Below the pieces are notes generated by a model. The model was not told where the DNA came from and searched no databases. It saw only the letters and a program-made list of their open reading frames with translations. A DNA stretch of 64,000 nucleotides from Rickettsiella endosymbiont of Miltochrista miniata (GTDB lineage: Bacteria > Pseudomonadota > Gammaproteobacteria > Diplorickettsiales > Diplorickettsiaceae): assembly GCF_964031245.1 (NCBI RefSeq), contig NZ_OZ035017.1, positions 1,147,402-1,211,401 on the forward strand. The letters run 5' to 3'. The translations under genes and the position numbers were made by a program. Shown piece after piece: positions 7,951-17,640 of the stretch (positions within the stretch are counted from its first letter, which is position 1; each line of letters begins with the position of its first letter).

Positions 7951-9061
7951 TCAAAACCTCCCGAGCTGAAACATAAGGCTTATCAAACACATTCGCCACC
8001 GCTTGATGTGTAATGCGACCACGTGAAATATTCAAGCCATTACGTAAATGCGCATCTTCCGCCAAAGCTCTATAAACGCCCTTATTAGCTAACGCTAAAA
8101 TGTAAGGTAGTGTGGCATGTGTCAAAGCAAACGTAGAAGTACGTGGCACCGCACCCGGCATATTACTTACGCAATAATGAACAATGTCATCGACAATATA
8201 AGTAGGATCCGTATGTGTTGTCGGTCGACTTGTCGCAAAACATCCGCCTTGATCGATGGACACATCCACCGCTACTGAACCTGGACGCATTTTTTTTAAT
8301 AATTCTCGTGTTACAATTTTCGGCGCTTCAGCACCGGGTACTAACACTGCGCCTATTAATAAATCTGCCAACGGCACATATTTTTCTATGGCATCTTGTG
8401 TGGAAAAAATGGTATTTAGTTGTCCACCAAAGTGTAGATCTAACTCTTTTAGTTTAGCCGCTGATTTATCCAAAACAGTCACTTGCGCTTCTAAACCTAA
8501 GGCCATGCGAATGGCATTACTACCCACTACACCGCCACCTAAAACAACAACGCTAGACGATGCAACCCCTGGGACACCGGATAATAAAATACCGCGTCCG
8601 CCTTGTGCTTTCTCTAAACAATGTGCGCCCGCTTGTATCGACATACGTCCTGCTACTTCACTCATAGGCGCTAATAAAGGCAAGCCTCCTCGAGCATCGG
8701 TGACTGTTTCATAAGCTATAGCGGTACAATTCGATGCTAATAATAATTCCGTTTGCTTTTTATCGGCGGCCAAATGCAAAAAAGTAAATAAAGTTTTTTC
8801 TTCATTTAAATAGGCACATTCTTGTGGCTGGGGTTCTTTAACCTTGAGGATCAGATTACCTTGTTGAAAAACTTCTTGTGCTGTATTAAGTACAATAGCG
8901 CCGGCCTCTCGATAGTCATCATCTGAAATATCAATGCCACTCCCTGCATTCGTTTCAACAAACACCTGATGACCATGATCAGTCAATTCACGAACAATAG
9001 AAGGAATAATAGCGACTCGATACTCATGGTTCTTAATTTCTTTAGGAACGCCAATATGCAT
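7943..9061 (-). CDS. ald: Alanine dehydrogenase
   Basis: 372 aa, the usual length. It converts L-alanine and NAD+ to pyruvate, ammonia and NADH. Family features: the N-terminal MHIGVPKEIKNHEYRVA with the substrate Arg and Lys, ETNAGSGI, LFTFLHLAAD, the NAD-binding VVVLGGGVVGSNA loop and the VDVSIDQGGC block. It is followed with an 8-bp overlap by an M17 aminopeptidase, which suggests a peptide/amino-acid catabolic pair feeding pyruvate, consistent with an amino-acid-consuming intracellular bacterium (inference). Confidence 0.96.
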   Translation of the reverse strand: MHIGVPKEIKNHEYRVAIIPSIVRELTDHGHQVFVETNAGSGIDISDDDYREAGAIVLNTAQEVFQQGNLILKVKEPQPQECAYLNEEKTLFTFLHLAADKKQTELLLASNCTAIAYETVTDARGGLPLLAPMSEVAGRMSIQAGAHCLEKAQGGRGILLSGVPGVASSSVVVLGGGVVGSNAIRMALGLEAQVTVLDKSAAKLKELDLHFGGQLNTIFSTQDAIEKYVPLADLLIGAVLVPGAEAPKIVTRELLKKMRPGSVAVDVSIDQGGCFATSRPTTHTDPTYIVDDIVHYCVSNMPGAVPRTSTFALTHATLPYILALANKGVYRALAEDAHLRNGLNISRGRITHQAVANVFDKPYVSAREVLSA

Positions 9062-9387
9062 ATTAACTCCGTATAAAAGAATGCTACCAAGTTTGTATTA
9101 CTCGCAGCACAATATAAAAATTAAAAATAGTCCGTCATGGCGAGGCCGAAACGTTAGTGAGGCCGTGGCCATCCAAAAAAAATTAAGCTTTTCATTGGAT
9201 TGCCGCGCGCTGCGCGCTCGCAATGACGAAAAATACTTTAACCTCGACCTCTAGGACTACACTTGGAACCCACACAAAATACACGGGTTTTACAAAAAGT
9301 CCATATGTACCATTTACTTAAAAATACCAGGCATTTAATAAAGGAAAATTTTAACTGCTAGAAATCCTTAGATTAAAAGGAAATCAA
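9062..9387. other. Intergenic gap between dnaG and ald
   Basis: 326 bp without a credible gene. It holds one R2 repeat (9133-9228) and otherwise AT-rich sequence that should contain the ald promoter. rpoD, which follows dnaG in many gammaproteobacteria, is not here. Confidence 0.7.
9133..9228 (+). repeat. R2 dispersed repeat, copy 1
   Basis: Begins CGTCATGGCGAGG and ends GCGCGCTCGCAATGACG; the two ends are imperfect inverted repeats (CGTCAT.GCGAG / CTCGCAATGACG). A TGGATTGCCGCGCGC block in the middle is common to the other copies at 17521, 35905 and, shortened, at 11235 and 32620. Confidence 0.85.
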
Positions 9388-11145
9388 TTACTTATCATGG
9401 ATGTTGTCTAACATCAGATGATATAAATGTTTTTTTTCTTCTTCGTTTAAGCCGGACTGTTTGCCTTGTTGTAATATCTTATCGATTTGTCCTTCTGCGA
9501 CTGCTTTTTTTAAATGCTTAAGTAAATCGTGGAATTCTGCTTGGACTCCAGACTCAGGGATAGTTAAGGGGTGACTTATCAATTGTTTAAGGATTTTATG
9601 GCAGGACTCATCTTCTCGCCAATATTCTAGTAACATGGCACTTGTCAGTTCTGGATTTTGTTTGAGCAGTAAAAATAACTTCACTAATAAATCACTGCCA
9701 GGTAATTCTAGTCGACTTAAGGTATGGCATTGCTTATCAGAAAGTGTTTTAACGATTTGAGGGAACTGCACTAATAAGGCAATCGCTAAACGCATTGGCG
9801 AAGAACGATTGGCGCGATTAGTAGGCTTATGTATTTTTTTTTGCATGGTTTTTATTGAATTGCTTTTATCATTGACGGTAACTTTTTTTAATGTCACCAC
9901 ATCCATATTGACTAAAGCAGCCAATTGCTCAAATAATTTATGCTGCATAATACCTACCGCCACTTTTTCAATCAGCGGAACGGCTAGCTTTGCTAGGCGT
10001 GCTTTACCTTCTAATTGATTAATATCGACTTGTGTTAACAAATACCCAAATAAAAATTCACCTAAAGATTGTGCTTGTTGTAACCTAGCAATAAATTCGG
10101 TACGGCCTTTTTTCTGTATTAATGAGTCTGGATCTTCGCCATTGGGTAATAGTAAAAAACGCAGTATATAACCATCGGTTAATAAATCTAAACTTTGTTC
10201 TAGTACGCGCCATGCTGCTTTTTTTCCAGCAACATCCCCATCAAAACAAAAAATTATTTCCTGTGTATGACTCATCAGTCGACTTATTTGGTCACGACTG
10301 GTTGCGGTGCCCAAGGTTGCAACTGCAAAAGGAAGATCAGCTTGAAACAGCGCCAAAACATCCATGTAACCTTCAACGACTAAGATGCGTTCAAGCTGAC
10401 GATTTGCCTGAAATGTTTCATAAAGACCGTAAAGTTCTTTACCTTTATGAAAAAGCGTGGTTTCAGGCGAATTCAAATACTTAGGTTCCTGTTCTGCTAA
10501 GACGCGGCCTCCAAATCCGATGACACGTCCCCTCCTATCACGAATAGGAAACAAGACTCGGTCGCGAAAACGATCATAATAACCTGGGCCTTCGGATTTT
10601 TTGACCAATAAACCCGCTGCAAATAAATTTTCTGTATCGTTAAAAGTTTTGAGCAAGCTATCCCAAGCAGCTGGCGCATAACCTAAGTTAAACTTCTTAG
10701 CTATCTCGCCCGATAGTCCGCGCTGTTTAAGATAATTAATAGCGTGTGTATTATGTCGTAATTCTTTGGCATAGAACTGCGTCACCTTTTCTAACAAACC
10801 ATAAAGATTAGCAGAAACTTTATACACTTCTTGTTGTTTTGCATGTTGCGGAACTTCCATGCCCATTTGCTCTGCTAATAAATTTACCGCTTCTACAAAG
10901 CTTAATTTTTCGTATTCCATTAAGAAACTTAAGCCATTTCCACCCACAGAACAACCAAAGCAATAATAGAATTGTTTTTCAGGTGTAACGGTGAAGGAAG
11001 GTGTTTTTTCGGAATGAAAAGGACAACAGGCAATATAATTTTTACCTTTTTTTCGCAATGGAACGCGTGCATCAATAAGCTGCACAATATCAACGCGCGC
11101 TAAGAGTTCATTAATAAATTCTTGTGGGATAGGCGCTAGTGACAT
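9388..11145 (-). CDS. dnaG: DNA primase DnaG
   Basis: 585 aa. Lays RNA primers at the replication fork. The CHC2 zinc finger is complete (Cys41, His44, Cys62, Cys65), followed by the RNA-polymerase core (FNLGYAP, DRFRDRVLFPI, VIGFGGR) and the TOPRIM domain with VVEGYMDVLAL and the metal site FDGDVAG. The C-terminal about 150 residues are the helicase-binding region and are divergent, as usual. It lies downstream of yqeY and rpsU, the start of the macromolecular-synthesis operon, but rpoD does not follow. Confidence 0.97.
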   Translation of the reverse strand: MSLAPIPQEFINELLARVDIVQLIDARVPLRKKGKNYIACCPFHSEKTPSFTVTPEKQFYYCFGCSVGGNGLSFLMEYEKLSFVEAVNLLAEQMGMEVPQHAKQQEVYKVSANLYGLLEKVTQFYAKELRHNTHAINYLKQRGLSGEIAKKFNLGYAPAAWDSLLKTFNDTENLFAAGLLVKKSEGPGYYDRFRDRVLFPIRDRRGRVIGFGGRVLAEQEPKYLNSPETTLFHKGKELYGLYETFQANRQLERILVVEGYMDVLALFQADLPFAVATLGTATSRDQISRLMSHTQEIIFCFDGDVAGKKAAWRVLEQSLDLLTDGYILRFLLLPNGEDPDSLIQKKGRTEFIARLQQAQSLGEFLFGYLLTQVDINQLEGKARLAKLAVPLIEKVAVGIMQHKLFEQLAALVNMDVVTLKKVTVNDKSNSIKTMQKKIHKPTNRANRSSPMRLAIALLVQFPQIVKTLSDKQCHTLSRLELPGSDLLVKLFLLLKQNPELTSAMLLEYWREDESCHKILKQLISHPLTIPESGVQAEFHDLLKHLKKAVAEGQIDKILQQGKQSGLNEEEKKHLYHLMLDNIHDK

Positions 11146-11234
11146 ATATTCCTGGTACTCTTCGTATCAAGAGCGATTTGCATCTTGATGTGCCTGACAT
11201 CTCGCGATGAATATTTTCAAGCGTAAAAAATCAC

Positions 11235-11306
11235 CGTCATGGCGAGCAAATGCGATGAGCGTGGCTATCCATGGATTGCCACGCACCTACGGTGCTCGCA
11301 ATGACG
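11235..11306 (+). repeat. R2 dispersed repeat, copy 2 (short form)
   Basis: Starts CGTCATGGCGAGCAAATGCG and ends GGTGCTCGCAATGACG. The core reads TGGATTGCCACGCACCTAC instead of the more common GCGCGCTACGCGC. A second 3'-end fragment (GTGCTCGCAATGACGAG) follows at 11319-11335, so part of a tandem copy was left. Located between dnaG and yqeY. Confidence 0.82.
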
Positions 11307-11375
11307 ACTAATATTTACGTGCTCGCAATGACGAGTAAATTATTTGAATTTTCCGCAAGCGGTAGAAACGAACGT

Positions 11376-11825
11376 TTAAGTCAAGCGTTCTTTAATTTTT
11401 GCGCTAATCTGTGTCATGTCCGCGCGACCTTGCAATTTTTCTTTCAGTTCTGCCATGACTTTTCCCATATCTTTAATCGAAGTTGCGCCTACTTTTGTTA
11501 TGACTTCAGACAGCAACCGATCAATGTCTGCTTCACTTAAAGGTTCGGGTAAATAGGTTTGAATAATACCTACTTCTAAACGTTCTTGATCGGCTAAATC
11601 ATCACGTTTAGCCTCGTCATATTGAGCAATTGAATCACGACGTTGCTTAAGCATTTTATTCAGTATCTGCGAAATACGCGTATCGTCTACCTCAACGCGT
11701 TCATCCACTTCAACCTGTTTAATAGCTGCCAAAATGAGTCGTACCACGCCCAAACGCTGCTTATCTTGTGCTCGAAGAGCAGTTTTCATATCTTCCTGTA
11801 TGCGCTGTTTGAGAGAGGTAGTCAT
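11376..11825 (-). CDS. yqeY: GatB/YqeY domain protein
   Basis: 149 aa, a normal length for free-standing YqeY. Features are the helical start LKQRIQEDMKTALRAQDKQRLGVVRL, an acidic linker and the C-terminal KVGATSIKDMGKVM.LKEKLQGRADMTQIS, a helix bundle like the tail domain of GatB. It may bind tRNA, but its role is not established. It stands between rpsU and dnaG, the gene order seen in Coxiella and other gammaproteobacteria. Confidence 0.93.
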   Translation of the reverse strand: MTTSLKQRIQEDMKTALRAQDKQRLGVVRLILAAIKQVEVDERVEVDDTRISQILNKMLKQRRDSIAQYDEAKRDDLADQERLEVGIIQTYLPEPLSEADIDRLLSEVITKVGATSIKDMGKVMAELKEKLQGRADMTQISAKIKERLT

Positions 11826-11827
11826 GA

Positions 11828-12055
11828 TTAATGCTTGCGCTTGGTTTTAGCTATAAAGCAGGGGTTATCGCGCATCAAACGCTTGCGACAACGTTTAACT
11901 GCTGCAGCAAAGCGACGCTTGCGTGCTTCAGTGGGTTTCTCGTAGTATTCACGACGACGCACTTCAGCGAAAATACCTGACTTTTCACAGGCACGCTTGT
12001 AACGGCGGATAGCCGACTCTAGTGTTTCGCTGGTTTTAAGTATTACGCCGGGCAT
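11828..12055 (-). CDS. rpsU: 30S ribosomal protein S21
   Basis: 75 aa when started at the ATG at 12055 ([20 protein letters not shown]), behind a GAGGAAG ribosome site; a longer reading frame upstream has no support. The basic C-terminal half ([16 protein letters not shown]) is typical. S21 helps pair the 16S anti-SD with mRNA during initiation. First gene of the rpsU-yqeY-dnaG group, divergent from tsaD across about 60 bp. Confidence 0.96.
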   Translation of the reverse strand: MPGVILKTSETLESAIRRYKRACEKSGIFAEVRRREYYEKPTEARKRRFAAAVKRCRKRLMRDNPCFIAKTKRKH

Positions 12056-12116
12056 GTAGTGCACTTCCTCAATTAAAGTTAAAATAGGTGCTAATTCTAA
12101 CCAGCAATCCATAAAA

Positions 12117-13172
12117 ATGCAAAGTTTCTATTCAAAACAAACCGATTCCCATCCAAAAAACATACATTGTGTGTTAGGGATTGAGACTTCCTGTGATGAA
12201 ACGGGTATCGCCGTCTATCACGGTCAAAGAGGCCTCATCGCCCATTCTCTGTATAGCCAAATTGAACTACATAATCAGTATGGGGGCGTCGTTCCAGAAT
12301 TAGCCTCACGCGATCATATCCTGAAAATATTACCCCTAGTAAAGGAAACCTTAGCGACTGCCCATCTCCCGCTCTCCGCCATCGATGGCATCGCTTATTG
12401 TGCAGGCCCTGGGTTAGCCGGGGCGCTATTGGTCGGCGCGGCTTTTGGGCGTAGTTTAGGTTGGGCGCTCGGAATCCCTACACTAGGCGTACATCATATG
12501 GAAGCCCATTTGCTTGCACCCATGTTGGAAGAGCATGCCCCAGAATTCCCGTTTGTTGCCTTATTAGTGTCTGGGGGCCATACGCTACTGGCACAAGTAG
12601 ATGCCATCGGCGATTATCAGATTCTAGGCGTAAGTCTAGATGATGCGGTAGGCGAAGCTTTTGATAAAACCGCCAAATTATTAGGTTTAAATTACCCAGG
12701 TGGTCCTGCCATCGCCGCATTAGCTGCGCAAGGTCAAGCTAAACAATATGCTTTTCCACGGCCTATGGTGAATAGACCGGACTGCGATTTTAGTTTTAGT
12801 GGTCTGAAAACATTTGTGAGTACGACATTAAAAAACAGTGATCAAACGCACCAAACCAAAGCAAACATTGCGCATGAATTTCAAGCAGCAGTAGCCGATA
12901 CCTTAGTGATCAAAACAATGCGCGCTTTAAATCAAACCGGTCTGCATCGTTTGGTGGTCGCAGGTGGTGTAGCCGCCAATACCTGGCTCCGAAAAGAACT
13001 CGCTAGCATGGCATTAAAGCATAACGTCACGCTCTATTATCCACGACCTAGCTTTTGCACGGATAATGGGGCAATGATAGCTTACTTAGGTTATCGGCGT
13101 TTGAATTTGGGGCTAAGCGATAATCTAAGCATAAAAACCATTGCACGTTATCCTTTAGATCAGTTGGATTAA
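12117..13172 (+). CDS. tsaD: tRNA N6-threonylcarbamoyladenosine transferase TsaD
   Basis: With TsaB and TsaE it places the t6A37 modification on ANN-decoding tRNAs. Motifs: [12 protein letters not shown], the metal histidines in HHMEAH (residues about 122-127), [22 protein letters not shown] and [10 protein letters not shown]. The first 17 residues ([17 protein letters not shown]) are extra relative to most TsaD proteins; a GTG at 12171 directly before LGIETS is an alternative start, so the 5' end is uncertain. Length from the first ATG is 351 aa against about 335-345 usual. Confidence 0.95.
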   Translation: MQSFYSKQTDSHPKNIHCVLGIETSCDETGIAVYHGQRGLIAHSLYSQIELHNQYGGVVPELASRDHILKILPLVKETLATAHLPLSAIDGIAYCAGPGLAGALLVGAAFGRSLGWALGIPTLGVHHMEAHLLAPMLEEHAPEFPFVALLVSGGHTLLAQVDAIGDYQILGVSLDDAVGEAFDKTAKLLGLNYPGGPAIAALAAQGQAKQYAFPRPMVNRPDCDFSFSGLKTFVSTTLKNSDQTHQTKANIAHEFQAAVADTLVIKTMRALNQTGLHRLVVAGGVAANTWLRKELASMALKHNVTLYYPRPSFCTDNGAMIAYLGYRRLNLGLSDNLSIKTIARYPLDQLD

Positions 13173-13181
13173 TCGTCAATT

Positions 13182-15338
13182 TTAAAGATCACTTACTCGT
13201 GGAGAGGGAGGACACGCTGTACTCGCTTCCTTCCCCTGTTCGCCCAGCAGCACAATTGGGTTGAGTCCTTTCTTTGCATCTATAAAAAATTTGTTAGAAA
13301 GCAGATTTTTTTTACTCGTCACACTCATCGATCGTGGACGTACTTGTTCATCAAAAAATTTATTTTTAGAAGTTTCTTGATAGCTACCAGGTTTATTTAT
13401 TACTAACTCTGTGGATCCTGTGAGCGAATCTTTAAATGGGGGTGGTGTAGTACGTATCGCAGGTGGCGGCATCCACAACGGCTGAGTAGGAACCCTAGGT
13501 TGGACATTTTCCAATGTCAATTGATTAGACGCATCATTTAAAGATTCGACATCACCGATTACTGGAGCAAAGTAATTTTCTTCACCATTAAGCTTAACGC
13601 AAAATAACAATCTATCCAGCAAGGTACCTCTATTATCCAGCAATGAAATTTTAGCTCCAGAATTTCGTAAGTTATTAACAATATCATAAATAGTTAAATT
13701 ATCAGGTAACTCTTCTTGATCATAAGTCCTTAAAAATTGGTTAACACTCGGCACATAATGCCGATTCCAAGCCAAAGAAAAAAACCTTTTCAAAGCTCCT
13801 AATAAACCCTGGCCCTTAGAGTAATCCCTTAATAGATTAATACAGGTTTTTATCGGATCATTTTCATAAAATACGACAAAGGAAGAAATATTTTCTCTAT
13901 CTAATCCACGGCCTGGAATTATTGTTTCTGGGATAGACCATGCTCGTAATTGATTTTTTTCTTCTGGTTTCAAACCATTTTGTAAACTATAGGCCAATAT
14001 CATATTGATTTCAGAAACAAGAAAACTTAGATCAATATTTTTTTCTTTAAAAAATTGAATATGCGTTTTTATAGCCTGCCAATAGTCATTAAAAGAGCCA
14101 ATTGGTACTTCAACATTATCCATCTTAGAAGATTCAATATTTTGATTTAAAGCTTGTGCAGAAGTTGAGGGTTGATGGATATCCCTCTGCAATCCCGGCT
14201 CGGTTTTAGTTACTTTGATATTTTTTTTGGTAACCTCGGCATCTTTAGTAAGCTCTTCCGTACAATTAAACAATTTAATTAAATTTAATTTAAGGAGCTC
14301 TTTTTCTCCACAAATTTGCTCTATAAATCGCTTATTGCGTTTTAGTAATACTTGATCATCGATATCGCAAAAAAGTTCGCCGATCTTATCAAGGAAAGTT
14401 AATTGTTTTTCAGCTAATGCTTTAGCCCCAGGAAAACGAGTTTCATCTAAATAATACGCAGCATCTTGTATTTCACCCCGAATGTGAATATTACAATCAG
14501 AAAAACGGCTAATTAATGATGCATTATCATTCGGAATAACTACTTGTGTGTCACTCAAATCAATACCCAATCGTTGTAAAGCGAACAGCGAAACGGCAAT
14601 ATTGTCTTTTGGAGCGTCAAAAAAAGCATTATAAACCGAAACATACTTTACTTGTCCTTCTAATACTTTTGGGTAAGAATCTCCCCCTGCTAAACGCTCT
14701 TCTACCTGTTTATCATCAATTTGTATGCATCCTACCGCTTTTAACCAAGTTCCTTGCGCCAGCTTATATAAATTTACTATTGAATCCCCAGGCATAGGTA
14801 TAGGTACAATAAAAATTCTATTATCATAAGTTACGCCAAATTCAGCCGCACCTCGAAAGGCATATTGATCTCCGCTAACACTATATGCATACGTCGATCT
14901 AAATTTTCGTTGATAAAAGGAAGCTTTAGATTTATCTTGATTTTCAATTAAACCCAAGCCTAAATGATTTAAATCCGAATCGCCCGAACTTTTTCCATAA
15001 ACTAACTGATTTTCTTTTCTGAGCTTATCTTGCTTGCATAGATATTCATTGACAGTTTGTTGGCTCTCTCGATTTACCTGAGCTGCCTTATCGATGGCAG
15101 CTGACAAGATAGTAAGCTTATCTTTTGCTTCGACTGTTTTCAGGGGATCTGAGGACTTAGAAACTTTTTCTGGCATATCAGAATTTTTTTTAATCAAATC
15201 TGCAGCCTTACAAGCTGCTTTTAATCTTTCCTCGGCATATTTGAGCTTTTCTGTAGCAGGGGACAAAAAACTGTTTATATGTTCTTGTAAGGGATCGGCT
15301 CGCCCGGCAACAGAAATATTTTTAAGTTTAATCGGCAT
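13182..15338 (-). CDS. Orphan 718-aa protein, possible secreted effector
   Basis: The start is set at the ATG at 15338 (MPIKLKNISVAG), which follows a TGGAGG ribosome site. I recognise no domain. Residues 20-110 are charged and helical, probably coiled coil (EKLKYAEERLKAACKAADLI). Residues about 120-260 look globular (YAYSVSGDQYAFRGAAEFG, FIVPIPMPGDS). The stretch around 365-405 and the C-terminal about 110 residues are Pro/Ser/Lys-rich and probably disordered. No signal peptide or membrane helix. It sits between tsaD and plsY, which are close neighbours in many genomes, so it is probably an insertion. The start MPIKL is shared with the phosphatase at 1122. Effector status is a guess from genome type and size. 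Confidence 0.6.
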   Translation of the reverse strand: MPIKLKNISVAGRADPLQEHINSFLSPATEKLKYAEERLKAACKAADLIKKNSDMPEKVSKSSDPLKTVEAKDKLTILSAAIDKAAQVNRESQQTVNEYLCKQDKLRKENQLVYGKSSGDSDLNHLGLGLIENQDKSKASFYQRKFRSTYAYSVSGDQYAFRGAAEFGVTYDNRIFIVPIPMPGDSIVNLYKLAQGTWLKAVGCIQIDDKQVEERLAGGDSYPKVLEGQVKYVSVYNAFFDAPKDNIAVSLFALQRLGIDLSDTQVVIPNDNASLISRFSDCNIHIRGEIQDAAYYLDETRFPGAKALAEKQLTFLDKIGELFCDIDDQVLLKRNKRFIEQICGEKELLKLNLIKLFNCTEELTKDAEVTKKNIKVTKTEPGLQRDIHQPSTSAQALNQNIESSKMDNVEVPIGSFNDYWQAIKTHIQFFKEKNIDLSFLVSEINMILAYSLQNGLKPEEKNQLRAWSIPETIIPGRGLDRENISSFVVFYENDPIKTCINLLRDYSKGQGLLGALKRFFSLAWNRHYVPSVNQFLRTYDQEELPDNLTIYDIVNNLRNSGAKISLLDNRGTLLDRLLFCVKLNGEENYFAPVIGDVESLNDASNQLTLENVQPRVPTQPLWMPPPAIRTTPPPFKDSLTGSTELVINKPGSYQETSKNKFFDEQVRPRSMSVTSKKNLLSNKFFIDAKKGLNPIVLLGEQGKEASTACPPSPRVSDL

Positions 15339-15453
15339 GAATAACCTCCATTTAATCATATTTTTTAATTATAAAATATCCATTATCTAAGCAACATAAC
15401 ATAAAAATGTTTTTGTAAAAAGCTCTATTAAATAATTTAAAAAAATGTAAAAA

Positions 15454-16059
15454 TTATTTTTTCCTAGTCAATTTAGATTTAGTTAATTGGGATTCTGACC
15501 CTTGAAATAAGCGTTGAATATTTGAAAAATGACGGGCTATTAGCAATACCGTCATTAAAAAAATGGGGAAATAAACCGACAACGAATAAGCATAAAAAAC
15601 ATAAAAAAACGTCACAGTAGCCGCTACTATGGATGCAACGGAAATATAACGAAATAAAAATAACACCACACCCCAGGTTAATAGTCCTATTAAACCTAAA
15701 GGCCAAGCTAAAGCGACTAATCCACCCAATGCGGTTGCTACGCCTTTCCCGCCACGAAAACCAAAAAAAACTGGATATAAATGACCTATAAAAGCAAAAA
15801 AGGCAACCCACGCCAAAGACGCTAAAGACAAACCAAATAATTTAGCTAACATGACTGGGACCCATCCTTTGAGCACATCACCTAATAAAACAATGGCCGC
15901 TAATTTTTTTCCGCTTATTCTTAGGATATTACTAGCCCCTGGATTTCCAGAGCCCTTTGTACGCGGATCGGGGAGACCCACGCATTTACTTACAATAATC
16001 GCACTGGATAAAGAACCTAGTAAATAAGCAACTAAAATAAAAATAAATAGCAATAACAT
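15454..16059 (-). CDS. plsY: Glycerol-3-phosphate acyltransferase PlsY
   Basis: 201-aa inner-membrane protein with about five hydrophobic helices. It transfers acyl from acyl-phosphate to glycerol-3-phosphate, the first step of phospholipid synthesis. The family's conserved loops are present: GSGNPGASNILR after the first helix, HLYPVFFGFRGGKGVAT in the middle, and a basic cytosolic tail. The N-terminal LLGSLSSAIIVSK is also typical. Length is normal. Confidence 0.95.
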   Translation of the reverse strand: MLLLFIFILVAYLLGSLSSAIIVSKCVGLPDPRTKGSGNPGASNILRISGKKLAAIVLLGDVLKGWVPVMLAKLFGLSLASLAWVAFFAFIGHLYPVFFGFRGGKGVATALGGLVALAWPLGLIGLLTWGVVLFLFRYISVASIVAATVTFFYVFYAYSLSVYFPIFLMTVLLIARHFSNIQRLFQGSESQLTKSKLTRKK

Positions 16060-16390
16060 AAATTTTCCTATGTAGACTCATTGATTTATGAAGGTCTCAG
16101 TTCGTAACTTCTCATATGACTTACTTGCACCAAACCAGCAATGCGAGCATAACTATTTTAAATTATTCGCATCTTTAATAGGCCGCGGTATAATATAAAC
16201 AAATAAATAATTTTCGTGATTGAAAATTGCGACAGCCAATTTATACTCACAGCAGTTGGACTTTTGGCAAGTCGCCGCTCAACTCGCAATCCTCATGTAT
16301 TTAAAATACATGAGGATTGCGAGTTGAGCGGCAACACAGCCAAAAATTCAAGTGCGAAGAGTATAGTAATAATTATTAAAAGGTCCTAAC
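16060..16390. other. Intergenic gap between plsY and orn
   Basis: 331 bp with no gene. It contains the palindromic R1 copy (16243-16364); the rest is AT-rich and must carry the divergent plsY and orn promoters. No confident promoter boxes could be picked. Confidence 0.6.
16243..16364 (-). repeat. R1 dispersed repeat, fully palindromic variant
   Basis: Ends ATACTCACAGCA and GCGAAGAGTAT as in other R1 copies in minus orientation. In the centre one arm has been replaced by an inverted copy of the other, giving a perfect inverted repeat at 16274-16332: a stem of about 29 bp with essentially no loop (GCCGCTCAACTCGC... / ...GCGAGTTGAGCGGC). Confidence 0.88.
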
Positions 16391-16936
16391 ATGACGCCTA
16401 AAGCGGATAATTTAATTTGGATCGATCTCGAGATGACAGGACTTGATACAAATCAAGATAAAATTATCGAGATTGCAACCATTATCACCGATTCTCAATT
16501 AGAGATTATAGAAGAGGGTCCTGTGTTTGCTATATTCCAATCCGAACAACTATTAACCGGTATGGACGATTGGAATAAACGCCAACATAAAGGTTCGGGC
16601 TTACTCGAAAGGGTAAGAGTCAGCAAAACCACTGAAGAAGAAGCGGAAAAACAAACCCTAGAATTTATTATGACGTATGTCCCACCTAATAAATCGCCGA
16701 TGTGTGGTAATAGCATCTGCCAAGATCGTCGCTTTTTGGCCCGTTGTATGCCCGTATTAGAGAAATATTTCCATTATCGAAACTTAGATGTCAGTACCTT
16801 AAAAGAGCTAGCCTTTCGTTGGAAACCCAGCATCTTAGATGCCTACAAGAAAAAATCCAAACATTTGGCACTAGAGGATGTACGAGACTCTATTAATGAA
16901 TTACGCTATTATCGCGAACATCTTTTTAAACTTTAA
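16391..16936 (+). CDS. orn: Oligoribonuclease (DEDDh 3'-5' exoribonuclease)
   Basis: 181 aa, standard length. Degrades 2-5 nt RNA fragments and pGpG to mononucleotides. The DEDDh motifs are all visible: [11 protein letters not shown] (Asp, Glu), [11 protein letters not shown] (Asp), and [14 protein letters not shown] (His, Asp). [12 protein letters not shown] is a further family block. An AAAGGTCC ribosome site precedes the ATG. Followed by efp after 9 bp, probably cotranscribed. Confidence 0.97.
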   Translation: MTPKADNLIWIDLEMTGLDTNQDKIIEIATIITDSQLEIIEEGPVFAIFQSEQLLTGMDDWNKRQHKGSGLLERVRVSKTTEEEAEKQTLEFIMTYVPPNKSPMCGNSICQDRRFLARCMPVLEKYFHYRNLDVSTLKELAFRWKPSILDAYKKKSKHLALEDVRDSINELRYYREHLFKL

Positions 16937-16945
16937 CTTCGAATT

Positions 16946-17515
16946 ATGCCTTATTACACTACCAATGAATTAAGAAATGGTATGAAGGTCATGTTAGATA
17001 ATGACCCATACACAATATTAGAAAATGACTATGTTAAACCGGGAAAAGGACAAGCTTTTAACCGGATTAAATTACGAAATTTAAAAAATAGTCGCGTCAT
17101 TGAACGTACTTTAAAATCTGGGGATACTTTACAGGCTGCTGATGTCTTTGATATTGATGTTCAATATCTCTATAACGATGGACATGTGTGGCATTTTATG
17201 GATGCAGAGACCTATGAACAATACGCAGCCGACGCATCGGCAGTAACTGAAGCTAAAATATGGCTAAAAGAGCAAGACTCCTGCACGTTGACCTTATTTA
17301 ACGGCTCACCCTTATGCATAACACCCGCCAATTTTGTTGTTTTAAAAATAATAGAAACCGATCCTGGTGTGCGCGGCGATACGTCCGGTGGAGGTGGAAA
17401 ACCAGCTACTTTAGAAACGGGTGCTATTGTACGAGTCCCGCTGTTTATCCAAATTGGTGAATCAATTAAAGTCGATACGCGTACCGGTGAATATCTTTCT
17501 CGCGTAAAAGCATGA
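16946..17515 (+). CDS. efp: Elongation factor P
   Basis: 189 aa. Relieves ribosome stalling at polyproline stretches. The KOW-like domain I holds the modified-lysine loop [12 protein letters not shown] with Lys34, the residue that EpmA beta-lysylates in gammaproteobacteria. Domains II and III are complete, ending in the conserved [13 protein letters not shown]. An R2 repeat begins six bases after the stop. Confidence 0.97.
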   Translation: MPYYTTNELRNGMKVMLDNDPYTILENDYVKPGKGQAFNRIKLRNLKNSRVIERTLKSGDTLQAADVFDIDVQYLYNDGHVWHFMDAETYEQYAADASAVTEAKIWLKEQDSCTLTLFNGSPLCITPANFVVLKIIETDPGVRGDTSGGGGKPATLETGAIVRVPLFIQIGESIKVDTRTGEYLSRVKA

Positions 17516-17520
17516 ATCAC

Positions 17521-17604
17521 CGTCATGGCGAGCGAATACAATGAGCGTGGCCATCCACAAATAGAATTCCCTGGATTGCCGCGCGCTACGCGCTCGCAAT
17601 GACG
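17521..17604 (+). repeat. R2 dispersed repeat, copy 3
   Basis: Starts CGTCATGGCGAGCGAATAC, contains GAGCGTGGCCATCCA and TGGATTGCCGCGCGCTAC, and ends CGCTCGCAATGACG. Ends form an imperfect inverted repeat. It directly follows the efp stop codon and could fold in the efp transcript. Confidence 0.87.
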
Positions 17605-17640
17605 AATACAATATTTCAATTCTTCGCATCCTATAGCGGC

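Noticed and set aside
8256..8714. 152-codon plus-strand frame inside ald
   Set aside because: Antisense to a clear alanine dehydrogenase; composition is a shadow of codon bias.
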